Source: an uncultured Mycoplasmatota bacterium (GTDB lineage: Bacteria > Bacillota_I > Bacilli_A > RF39 > UBA660). Taken from it: a DNA stretch of 6,244 nt. Within the stretch, counting starts at the first letter, position 1. Each line of letters begins with the position of its first letter. The notes under the pieces were generated by a model, which saw only the letters and a program-made list of their open reading frames with translations, was not told where the DNA came from and searched no databases. The stretch is from positions 1 through 6,244 of the forward strand of contig CAMYRF010000058.1 of the NCBI GenBank assembly GCA_947296775.1, given 5' to 3'. The translations under genes and the position numbers were made by a program. This document shows, piece after piece, positions 1 to 5,710 of the stretch.

Positions 1-2
1 CT

Positions 3-635
3 ATTGTAGGACCTAGTGGATGTGGTAAATCTACTATACTTTCTATTTTATGCGGTCTTGATGAATCTTCTGGCGGTTCTATTGAGGCTAGAGATAATTT
101 GAAATTTGGTTATATGCTTCAAGGGGATAATTTGTTTGAATGGCAAACAATTTTTAAGAATTGTTTATTGGGTCTTGAAATTAATAATGCGGTTACTGAT
201 GAAAGTAAGGAGTATGTTCGAAACTTACTTAAAACGTATGGATTATCAGAATTTATTGATGCCTATCCTTCTAATTTATCAGGTGGCATGCGTCAGCGTG
301 TTTCTTTAATTAGAACTTTAGCTACTAAACCTGATTTGTTATTTCTTGATGAACCGTTCTCGGCATTAGATTATCAATCCAGACTTGCAGTCTCAGATGA
401 TGTGTATAAAATTATTAAAAAGGAAAAGAAAAGCGCTATTATGGTAACTCATGATATCAGTGAGGCTATTAGCATGGCTGATAGAATTATTGTTTTATCA
501 AATAGACCTAGTACTATTAAAAATATTTATGAAATTAATTTATCTAATAGGAGTACTCCCATTAATAATCGGAAGGCGAAAGAGTTTTCAAAGTATTATG
601 ATTTAATTTGGAAGGATATTGATTATCATGTTTAG
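3..635 (+). CDS. ABC importer ATP-binding protein, TauB/SsuB/ThiZ-like (5' end cut by window)
   Basis: This is the ATPase subunit that powers a small-molecule importer from the cytoplasmic face of the membrane. The frame is open from base 3, and the window begins inside Walker A, so the start codon and roughly 35-40 residues are missing. In the visible 210 residues I see Walker A GPSGCGKST (3-11), the Q-loop Gln at 40 within GYMLQGDNLFEW, the signature LSGGMRQ (92-98), Walker B LLFLDEP (about 112-118), the D-loop SALD (120-123) and the H-loop His at 150 (MVTHD). The Q-loop form and the tail (SNRPSTIKNIYEI) fit the nitrate/sulfonate/taurine/thiamine-precursor group. The substrate cannot be read from the sequence, and no substrate-binding protein gene is in view. 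The gene overlaps the permease gene by 8 bases (ATGTTTAG), indicating one operon. All catalytic motifs look intact. Confidence 0.93.
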   Translation: MVGPSGCGKSTILSILCGLDESSGGSIEARDNLKFGYMLQGDNLFEWQTIFKNCLLGLEINNAVTDESKEYVRNLLKTYGLSEFIDAYPSNLSGGMRQRVSLIRTLATKPDLLFLDEPFSALDYQSRLAVSDDVYKIIKKEKKSAIMVTHDISEAISMADRIIVLSNRPSTIKNIYEINLSNRSTPINNRKAKEFSKYYDLIWKDIDYHV

Positions 636-1413
636 TAATGAACATAAACGCTATTTGAGGAGTATTAGAATGAATAAATTCTTAGTTAGATTTGTTCAAA
701 TTCTAATTATTGTTATTTTGCTTATTTCATGGCAATTAGCAGCAGATTTAGGACTTATTAATACTTTTATTTCTTCTAGTCCTAAAGCAATAATCTCGAC
801 GATTATAGGTCTTTATAATGATGGCTCCTTATTACATCATATTTGGGTTACTTTATATGAGGTAGTGGTGAGTTTTGTCTTAGGAACTATTATTGGTATT
901 TTGATTGCGACTATTTTATGGCGTTTTAAATTTTTATCTAAAGTCTTGGACCCTTATTTAACTGTTCTAAATAGTTTACCTAAGGTGTCTCTTGGTCCGA
1001 TTATAATTATTATTGCTGGTGCGGGTACTGGTTCAATTATTTTAATGGCTTTATTTATTTCTGTCATTATTACGATTATTAATGTTCACCAGGCTTTTAT
1101 AAATACTGATCCTAATAAAATTAGATTACTTCAAAGTTTTAGGGCGTCAAAAAGTCAAATGTTTTTTAAATTAGTTTTGCCTAGCAACTATAATAATATT
1201 ATTAGTGTATTTAAGGTTAATTTGAGTTTAACATTTATTGGTGTTATTATGGGTGAATTTTTAGTTAGTAAAGCTGGTGTTGGTTATTTAATTATGTATG
1301 GCTCACAGGTGTTTAATCTTAATTTAGTCATGACTGGTATTATTCTTTTGGCTATTATGGCTAGTTTAATGTATTATTTAATTCTTTTCATAGAAAAAAG
1401 GCTTTCAAGATAA
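628..1413 (+). CDS. ABC importer permease, TauC/SsuC-like
   Basis: This is the membrane channel subunit (BPD_transp_1 family) that partners the upstream ATPase. It has 261 residues, typical for the family. Hydrophobic segments lie at about 19-36, 74-99, 119-153 (probably two spans), 198-214 and 233-255. The cytoplasmic coupling (EAA-type) loop is around 168-186 (FRASKSQMFFKLVLP), with Ser in place of the usual Gly. GVGYLIMYG near 217-225 is typical of the group. I chose the ATG at 628 because a charged N-terminus (SNEHKRYLRSIR) before the first span is familiar in Firmicute homologs. A second ATG at 670 has a much better ribosome binding site (GAGGAG, 7-base gap) and would give 247 residues, so the start is not settled. 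A TTG at 619 is less likely. The substrate is unknown. The stop codon lies in the loop of the following terminator. Confidence 0.92.
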   Translation: MFSNEHKRYLRSIRMNKFLVRFVQILIIVILLISWQLAADLGLINTFISSSPKAIISTIIGLYNDGSLLHHIWVTLYEVVVSFVLGTIIGILIATILWRFKFLSKVLDPYLTVLNSLPKVSLGPIIIIIAGAGTGSIILMALFISVIITIINVHQAFINTDPNKIRLLQSFRASKSQMFFKLVLPSNYNNIISVFKVNLSLTFIGVIMGEFLVSKAGVGYLIMYGSQVFNLNLVMTGIILLAIMASLMYYLILFIEKRLSR

Positions 1414-1430
1414 TTTCTTGAAGCCTTTTT
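1395..1430. terminator. Bidirectional intrinsic terminator between convergent genes
   Basis: The arm AAAAAGGCTT-T-CAAGA (1395-1410) pairs with TCTTGAAGCCTTTTT (1416-1430), leaving one bulged T at 1405 and a 5-base loop. The hairpin has an A-tract on one side and a T-tract on the other, so it can end transcription both of the permease gene (plus) and of tsaD (minus). It includes the last permease codons and places the TAA stop (1411-1413) in the loop. The tsaD stop is only 3 bases away. Confidence 0.87.
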
Positions 1431-1433
1431 AAC

Positions 1434-2435
1434 TTAGTGTAATTTATCACTAGCTTTAGCGTTTAAGTTTAGGTCTGCTCTTCTTCCTAATTTATATGCA
1501 TAATACCCTGCTGCTCCTATCATTGCGGCATTATCTGTGCAATATTTAATTTCTGGAATTATTAGGTTTATATTATTTTTTTCACATTCATTTGTTAGTC
1601 TTTCTCTTAGTCCTTTATTAGCTGCAACTCCTCCAGCAACGATTAGATTTTTAACATTATGTTCTTTTAGAGCTTTCATTGTTTTTTTAGTTAAAATTTC
1701 TACAACTCTATTTTGAAATGAGGTTGCCATATTTTCTGGAATTATTTCATTTCCTCTTTGTGTTTCGTTATGAACTAAATTTATAACTGCACTTTTTAAT
1801 CCACTAAAACTAAAATTATAACTATCATCGTCAAGTGGTAGTGGAAGATTATATGTATCTTCTCCTTGATGTGCTAGTTTATCAACTAATGGTCCACCTG
1901 GATATGGAACATTTATTACTCTAGCTACTTTATCGTAAGCTTCGCCAACAGCATCATCTAGTGTTCCTCCAAGTTTTTCAAAGCTGTAATCTTCTTTCAT
2001 GTATATTAAATCTGTATGACCTCCACTAATTACTAATGCGATAAGCGGAAATTCTAGTCTTTGTACTAAATTGTTTGCATATATGTGGCCTGCTATATGA
2101 TGAACTGGTATTAATGGCTTATTATAGGTAAATGCTAATGTTTTAGCTGCCATTAGCCCTATTAATAATGATCCTATTAATCCTGGTCCATATGTGATTG
2201 CAATTGCGGTAATATCGTTCATGGTCATACCTGCTTTATTTAGTGTTTCTTCTATAACTAGAGTTATGTTTTCTATGTGCATACGGCTAGCAATTTCAGG
2301 TACTACTCCACCATAATTAGCATGTGTATCCATTTGTGAAAGTACAACTGTTGCAATTTCTTCTTTACCGTCTTTAATTATTGAAGCACTTGTTTCATCA
2401 CAGCTAGATTCAATTGCTAAAATATATGTGTTCAT
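1434..2435 (-). CDS. tsaD: tRNA N6-adenosine threonylcarbamoyltransferase TsaD
   Basis: TsaD transfers the threonylcarbamoyl group to A37 of ANN-decoding tRNAs (t6A), working with TsaB and TsaE in the cytoplasm. Its 333 residues match the normal family length. Visible landmarks are the N-terminal ASKHA motif ESSCDETS (9-16), the metal-binding HxxxH (H113, H117 in HHIAGH), SGGHT (137-141), DDAVGEAYDKVAR (160-172), PGGP (179-182), FSFSGLKSA (208-216), VAGGVAANKGLR (267-278) and the second metal-site Asp301 in CTDNAAM. The ATG overlaps the ancestral rimI stop as TAATG, and the ribosome binding site GAGGTG lies 5-6 bases upstream, inside the 3' end of rimI. It is the last gene of the tsaE-tsaB-rimI-tsaD operon. 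Nothing suggests damage. Confidence 0.98.
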   Translation of the reverse strand: MNTYILAIESSCDETSASIIKDGKEEIATVVLSQMDTHANYGGVVPEIASRMHIENITLVIEETLNKAGMTMNDITAIAITYGPGLIGSLLIGLMAAKTLAFTYNKPLIPVHHIAGHIYANNLVQRLEFPLIALVISGGHTDLIYMKEDYSFEKLGGTLDDAVGEAYDKVARVINVPYPGGPLVDKLAHQGEDTYNLPLPLDDDSYNFSFSGLKSAVINLVHNETQRGNEIIPENMATSFQNRVVEILTKKTMKALKEHNVKNLIVAGGVAANKGLRERLTNECEKNNINLIIPEIKYCTDNAAMIGAAGYYAYKLGRRADLNLNAKASDKLH

Positions 2436-2839
2436 TATTTCACCTCGATTTCTTTGATCATTAAATAGGCATCTTTGTTTTCATAATAATTAGGCCTTCT
2501 ACCTGGTGTTTTGAATCCTGATTATAAATATAGATTAATAGCGTTAGATTATGAGGGATCTACTTCTAAGCTAATGCTTATACATTTGTTTTTTTCCTTA
2601 TCTTTAATGGGGTATTCTTAATGTTGATTACCGATCCCTTTGTTTCGATAATCTGGTAGTGTTACAATATAATTTATTTCACCACGTTCATAAATGATAC
2701 TATAAGAAATGATACCTATTATGCCTTTATTTGTATAAACTGCAACTTTTTCAAAAGGATCACTACTTATTTGGTATCCATGGAAATATTCATTTAAAAT
2801 TGGAGAAACTTTATCTAAATTTATTTCTTGTTTTATCAT
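2435..2839 (-). pseudogene. rimI: Broken rimI: ribosomal protein S18-alanine N-acetyltransferase, three in-frame TAA codons
   Basis: RimI is a GNAT-fold enzyme that acetylates the N-terminus of ribosomal protein S18. Reading from the ATG at 2839 gives 73 residues and then TAA (2618-2620). They include the acetyl-CoA motif YRNKGIG (64-70). The same frame continues as recognisable RimI sequence: ISLEVDPS (89-96), TAA (2549-2551), SNAINLYL, TAA (2522-2524), SGFKTPGRRPNYY (107-119), ending at its own TAA (2435-2437). The frame spans 135 codons, close to a normal but slightly short RimI, with no frameshift. NYY matches the region of the catalytic Tyr of characterised RimI. The gene starts through an ATGA overlap with tsaB and ends in a TAATG overlap with tsaD. 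The 73-residue product would lack half the fold and is very unlikely to be active. TAA is an ordinary stop elsewhere here, so readthrough is not the simplest reading. Confidence 0.9.
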
Positions 2840-3432
2840 TTTTTATTTAAATTTTCTTCTGCTTCGGTTAATTTTAAATATTTAGGATTTACACTATGCG
2901 GATTTTCTCCAAGTTCATGTTCGTGTTTTTTTATAACTTTTAAAATATCTATTTGTGGTTTTAATCCATTAAAATCATCATAGCTAACATAAGTACCTTC
3001 TGCATTAATATCATCTAACAGAATATGTTTATCTTCTTCAATCACATTTAAATTATTATCATATATTCCAGCAAAAACGTATCCTCTTCTAGCATCTATT
3101 AACGCGATATTATTTTTATTATTTGGTGTACTGGCAATAACTTCTAAAGATGAAACAGGAATAATTTTTATATTTAAACTCCAAGCCATTGTTTTTGCTA
3201 CTGTAAGACCTACTCTTATACCTGTAAATGATCCAGGACCATTTGCAACAAATATTTTATCAATATCTTGTGGTGTTAAATTTGTTTTTTGGAATGCTTC
3301 TTCTATTACTGGCATAATTTTACTAGACATGTCTTTACCCGTTTCTTGGTTGTAGAGATAGGTTATTTCTCCATCAATAATAATAGCGACTACTAAAGTA
3401 GCAGTCGCTGAATCTATAAATAAATATTTCAT
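2836..3432 (-). CDS. tsaB: t6A biosynthesis protein TsaB
   Basis: TsaB is the non-catalytic ASKHA-fold partner that dimerises with TsaD and supports TsaE binding in t6A synthesis. From the ATG at 3432 it has 198 residues, on the short side for the family. Landmarks are the N-terminal strand YLFIDSAT (3-10), the family hallmark NGPGSFTGIRVGL (64-76), IDARRGYVFAGIY (112-124) and the C-terminal PKYLKLTEAE (183-192). An in-frame ATG at 3447 would add five residues (MRGSI), but 3432 fits better: it forms ATGA with the tsaE stop, leads directly into the conserved first strand, and has GAGG (in GCGAGGCAG) a proper distance upstream. Its TGA stop overlaps the rimI ATG in the same way, so translation of the operon is probably coupled. 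Confidence 0.96.
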   Translation of the reverse strand: MKYLFIDSATATLVVAIIIDGEITYLYNQETGKDMSSKIMPVIEEAFQKTNLTPQDIDKIFVANGPGSFTGIRVGLTVAKTMAWSLNIKIIPVSSLEVIASTPNNKNNIALIDARRGYVFAGIYDNNLNVIEEDKHILLDDINAEGTYVSYDDFNGLKPQIDILKVIKKHEHELGENPHSVNPKYLKLTEAEENLNKK

Positions 3433-3878
3433 AATACTGCCTCGCATAATTCTTCGTATTGTTTTCCATGTGGAGTTACAAGTAATATACGAGAGTTTTC
3501 CCCAGCTACTTTAAATTTTATATCTAACCTTTCTTCTGGCAAGATATCTTTAATTGTATTAGCCCATTCTATAATTACTACACCATCTTTTGTAAAATAT
3601 TCTTCTATTCCAACACCTTCAGTATTGCCATCTAAACGATAAACGTCCATATGATATAATGGTAATTCTCCGTCATATTCTTTGATAATATTGAAAGTTG
3701 GTGAGGTAACATTTTCATCTATACCTAAAGCATTCGCAAATGCTTTAGTAAACATAGTTTTTCCACTACCTAATTCACCATTTAAACAAATAACCATATT
3801 TGGAAATTTTTCAGATTCTAAATTTTGTGCGAATTCTATCGTTTCCATTTCACTGCGCATTGTTAATCTGTGTTCCAT
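3429..3878 (-). CDS. tsaE: t6A biosynthesis ATPase TsaE
   Basis: TsaE is the P-loop ATPase that binds the TsaB-TsaD heterodimer and is needed for repeated cycles of t6A formation. Its 149 residues are normal for the family. The Walker A motif GELGSGKT is at 34-41, the switch-like TSPTF at 58-62, HMDVYRLDG at 76-84, and the Walker B-like strand VVIIEWA at 100-106. The ATG at 3878 is chosen because GGTGAT lies 5 bases upstream. Later in-frame Met codons (residues 7 and 11) have no better site. It is the first gene of the operon, read from the extended -10 promoter just upstream. It ends with TGA in an ATGA overlap with tsaB, which also supports the standard genetic code. Confidence 0.96.
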   Translation of the reverse strand: MEHRLTMRSEMETIEFAQNLESEKFPNMVICLNGELGSGKTMFTKAFANALGIDENVTSPTFNIIKEYDGELPLYHMDVYRLDGNTEGVGIEEYFTKDGVVIIEWANTIKDILPEERLDIKFKVAGENSRILLVTPHGKQYEELCEAVL

Positions 3879-3895
3879 ACATTATCACCAAATTA

Positions 3896-3925
3896 ATTAT
3901 ATCAAAAAGCTAAGCTTATTTACAA
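3896..3925 (-). promoter_or_regulatory. Promoter of the tsaE-tsaB-rimI-tsaD operon
   Basis: On the minus strand there is a perfect -10 TATAAT (3896-3901) preceded by an extended -10 TG (TGATATAAT). A partial -35 TTGTAA (3920-3925) lies 18 bases upstream. Only 17 bases separate the -10 from the tsaE ATG, so the 5' leader would be about 10-12 bases and begin close to the ribosome binding site GGTGAT. The match is by consensus only. Confidence 0.68.
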
Positions 3926-4112
3926 TAGTTTTTGATACTTTTTAAAATATCGTTATTTGTTTAAATAAATTTTACTTTTTATATACTAAATTTTACAAAG
4001 CGACTATTCTTATTAGTTTTTAGTAAAAAAAACAGATTCATTTTTATAGTGAATTTTATATAGTTATTAGGTAATAAAATTGAACAATAATAAAATTTTT
4101 ACATTACTATAC
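3926..4112. other. AT-rich intergenic stretch without a recognised gene
   Basis: This is the part of the 314-base gap between tsaE and the radical SAM gene not covered by the promoter and terminator. A weaker second promoter is possible on the minus strand (TTGTAA 3993-3998, 18-base spacer, TAAAAT 3969-3974), also pointing to tsaE. A 9-base direct repeat (ATTTTATTA on the minus strand) occurs around 4070-4100, but in such AT-rich DNA it may be chance. I see no tRNA, no convincing small ORF with a ribosome binding site, and no strong GC-containing hairpin. Confidence 0.5.
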
Positions 4113-4172
4113 AAAAAAATGACTATAAATAAGAACTGGTTTTTCCCAACTCGGATTTATAAAGTCATTTTT
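4113..4172 (-). terminator. Intrinsic terminator of the peptide/radical SAM cassette
   Basis: On the minus strand, 20 bases after the radical SAM stop codon, a long hairpin forms. Outer arms AAAAATGACT and AGTCATTTTT pair, then ATAAAT with ATTTAT (two unpaired T on one side). After a CC/TT mismatch, GAGTTGG pairs with CCAGTTC (two G-T pairs) around a loop GAAAAA. A run of seven T (4113-4119) closes it. The symmetry means it could also stop plus-strand transcripts. Confidence 0.83.
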
Positions 4173-4192
4173 ATATTGTAATTTATGATTCT

Positions 4193-5503
4193 TTAATATA
4201 CTTTTTCTAGCACTTTCCTTTGATTTAGTAGACCTATTTTTACCATATAATCAATAATATTATAGAAATTTTCATTTACCTCTACAAATTCTTGAAGGTC
4301 ATGGACTGAAAACTCTTGTAATTCTTTCATTATATTATATAACTGTAGCATTTTTTGTGATAAAAAGAAATCTTCATAATCTATTCTTAATACAGCTCCA
4401 AAATTTTCATGTCTAAGTTTCACAGCATTATTTATAGTAAATGTATCATTTTCAGTTATTCTTATGTCAGTAATTACTTTTGGATAATTAATTTTTATCT
4501 TTCTATTTAAATTATATAATTGTGGTATACTGTTTTTTGTTATCATCCTACATTCACCACCACAAATATTCATATACTCACAATCAATGCATTCCTTGTT
4601 AATATTTTGAAAATTACGCCAAGCATCCATTTTATCCCATGCTTTTTTTAATCCTTCAACAAAAATATTACCATAAGGTTTATCTTCATGGGAACACGCA
4701 AATATATCGCCGTTACAATCTATATCACATCTATTAATACCTGCTGAACAAGAAGTGGAAATAACATTTTGATATTTATCGGCGTCACCTAAAATACATA
4801 ATGGTAACGGTGTAACAGAGTCAACATCTATTCCCAGTTTTTCATGTACTTGCAGCAAGCAATTGGCTACCCTTATAATATCTTCATTTTTTAAATAATA
4901 ATCTTTATTTAAAATATCATAGCTAGGGGGAATAACTGTTGATATTGATAAATAATCTATTTCAAATTTTTGTAAAAAATCAATAATATTATCTAAGTCA
5001 TTAATATTTTTCTTTGTTATAACTATATTAACACCTATTTTAAATCCATGTCGTTTGGATATTGAAATTCCTTTTAAAATTCGCCTGTAACTTCCTTCAA
5101 TTTGTGTAATCTCATCACATTTTGTTTCATCAATTGATGGAAGAGATGTTAAAATAAGAGTTTTTAATTTTAATTTATCCTTAAGAACGTCAGCGATTTC
5201 TTCAGTCATTAATGTCAAATTGCTATTTATACTATAAGTGATTCCATTATTATCTAATTGATGTATTAAGTAAAACATTTCATTTGGCATAGTTAATGGT
5301 TCTCCACCAGAGATAGTAACGTGCCATACATTATTTTTAACTAATTCCTCTACTATTTTATCTATTTGTTCTATTGTTAATTTATTTCCTGTAATTTTGT
5401 TGGCTTTTCGCCATGGATTATAGCAATGTAAGCACTTATGATTACATCCCTTTGTTAAAGTTAATTCTACTGACAATGGTGCCGATAATTTTATACTTTC
5501 CAT
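4193..5503 (-). CDS. Radical SAM/SPASM peptide maturase with C-terminal PqqD-like recognition domain
   Basis: The probable role is to modify the adjacent Cys-rich peptide by radical chemistry in the cytoplasm. Its 436 residues show a radical SAM core with the [4Fe-4S] motif CNHKCLHC (C20, C24, C27) and SAM-binding SGGEP (65-69). A SPASM-type auxiliary cluster region follows: C252, C259, C263, C270 (NGDIFAC), then CX2CX5CX3C at C305, C308, C314, C318. No Cys follows 318, so the usual last SPASM Cys is absent. Residues about 355-430 (VKLRHENFGAVLRI ... FSVHDLQEFV ... VKIGLL) resemble PqqD-like RiPP recognition elements. This is recognition by eye. The ATG at 5503 is chosen over a TTG at 5521 because GGAGG (5510-5514) lies 6 bases before it. 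The gene follows the peptide gene by 46 bases that hold a hairpin. The exact chemistry is unknown: a thioether (sacti/ranthipeptide) link is the leading guess. Sulfatase maturase is less likely because no sulfatase is nearby. Confidence 0.9.
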   Translation of the reverse strand: MESIKLSAPLSVELTLTKGCNHKCLHCYNPWRKANKITGNKLTIEQIDKIVEELVKNNVWHVTISGGEPLTMPNEMFYLIHQLDNNGITYSINSNLTLMTEEIADVLKDKLKLKTLILTSLPSIDETKCDEITQIEGSYRRILKGISISKRHGFKIGVNIVITKKNINDLDNIIDFLQKFEIDYLSISTVIPPSYDILNKDYYLKNEDIIRVANCLLQVHEKLGIDVDSVTPLPLCILGDADKYQNVISTSCSAGINRCDIDCNGDIFACSHEDKPYGNIFVEGLKKAWDKMDAWRNFQNINKECIDCEYMNICGGECRMITKNSIPQLYNLNRKIKINYPKVITDIRITENDTFTINNAVKLRHENFGAVLRIDYEDFFLSQKMLQLYNIMKELQEFSVHDLQEFVEVNENFYNIIDYMVKIGLLNQRKVLEKVY

Positions 5504-5519
5504 ACATTTCCTCCAATAC

Positions 5520-5546
5520 AAAAATTAATTGCACAGCAATTAATTT
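5520..5546 (-). terminator. Hairpin with T-run between peptide gene and maturase gene (possible attenuator)
   Basis: On the minus strand AAATTAATTGC (5546-5536) pairs perfectly over 11 bp with GCAATTAATTT (5532-5522) around the loop TGT. Five T's run from 5524 to 5520. It begins 3 bases after the peptide stop codon and ends 6 bases before the maturase ribosome binding site. The stem is AT-rich with only two G-C pairs, so it probably ends just part of the transcripts or protects the short peptide mRNA, giving more peptide than enzyme (inference). Confidence 0.72.
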
Positions 5547-5549
5547 AAA

Positions 5550-5669
5550 TTAGCATTTACCCGCTTTACAACCTTTACAACAATTGCAAGCATGTAATGC
5601 TACATTTTTAGTAGTACCTTTTTTCGAGTAAATATTAATAAATTCAGTTGCTGAAAATTTAATTTTCAT
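5550..5669 (-). CDS. Small Cys-rich peptide, probable RiPP precursor
   Basis: This is a 39-residue gene read by hand from the gap between 5S rRNA and the radical SAM gene. The N-terminal part (MKIKFSATEF, 1-10, then INIYSKKGTTKNVALH, 11-26) has no Cys and would serve as leader. The C-terminal part ACNCCKGCKAGKC (27-39) holds all five Cys (28, 30, 31, 34, 39), three Lys and two Gly. The ATG has a textbook ribosome binding site GGAGGT (5676-5681) 6 bases upstream, and an extended -10 promoter lies 22 bases upstream. The downstream radical SAM/SPASM enzyme with a recognition-like domain makes it the likely substrate. I do not recognise a named family: it lacks the SCIFF pattern and has no Gly-Gly cleavage site. 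A metal-binding (metallothionein-like) peptide is an alternative. The antimicrobial or signalling role is unknown. Confidence 0.86.
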   Translation of the reverse strand: MKIKFSATEFINIYSKKGTTKNVALHACNCCKGCKAGKC

Positions 5670-5675
5670 AATTGC

Positions 5676-5681
5676 ACCTCC
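5676..5681 (-). promoter_or_regulatory. Ribosome binding site of the Cys-rich peptide gene
   Basis: GGAGGT on the minus strand lies 6 bases before the ATG at 5669. It is one of the strongest sites in the window and is the main non-context evidence that this short ORF is translated. Confidence 0.85.
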
Positions 5682-5690
5682 ATTGCTGTT

Positions 5691-5699
5691 ATTATAACA
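5691..5699 (-). promoter_or_regulatory. Extended -10 promoter of the peptide/maturase cassette
   Basis: The minus strand reads TGTTATAAT, a consensus extended -10. About 17 bases upstream there is only a T-tract, which belongs to the 5S terminator, so no good -35 is present. The predicted leader is about 15 bases and includes the GGAGGT site. It gives the cassette transcription separate from the rRNA operon. Confidence 0.68.
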
Positions 5700-5710
5700 T
5701 AATATATCAT

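Noticed and set aside
99..101. TTG as start of the ABC ATPase
   Set aside because: The frame is open to base 3 and encodes Walker A upstream, so the gene begins before the window.
106..309. 67-residue plus-strand ORF
   Set aside because: It lies fully inside the ABC ATPase gene in another frame, and its translation has no recognisable feature.
2435..2839. Recoding of TAA as a sense codon in rimI
   Set aside because: TAA ends tsaD, the permease, the peptide and maturase genes at natural family ends, so decay of rimI is the simpler explanation.
3429..3432. Mycoplasma-type code with TGA as Trp
   Set aside because: TGA ends tsaE and tsaB in ATGA overlaps exactly where the proteins should end, and Trp codons seen are TGG.
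3682..3945. 87-residue plus-strand ORF
   Set aside because: It is antisense to tsaE and its promoter region, with no ribosome binding site or family resemblance. The tsaE motifs settle the strand.
3985..4050. About 20-residue minus-strand ORF starting MNLFFLL in the intergenic gap
   Set aside because: It has no ribosome binding site and AT-rich, low-information composition.
4193..5503. Anaerobic sulfatase maturase or another SPASM enzyme acting on a protein
   Set aside because: There is no sulfatase gene nearby, the last SPASM Cys is absent, and an adjacent Cys-rich peptide plus recognition-like domain fits a peptide maturase better.
5504..5521. TTG at 5521 as start of the radical SAM protein
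   Set aside because: The added codons include the GGAGG ribosome binding site of the ATG at 5503, which is the better start.
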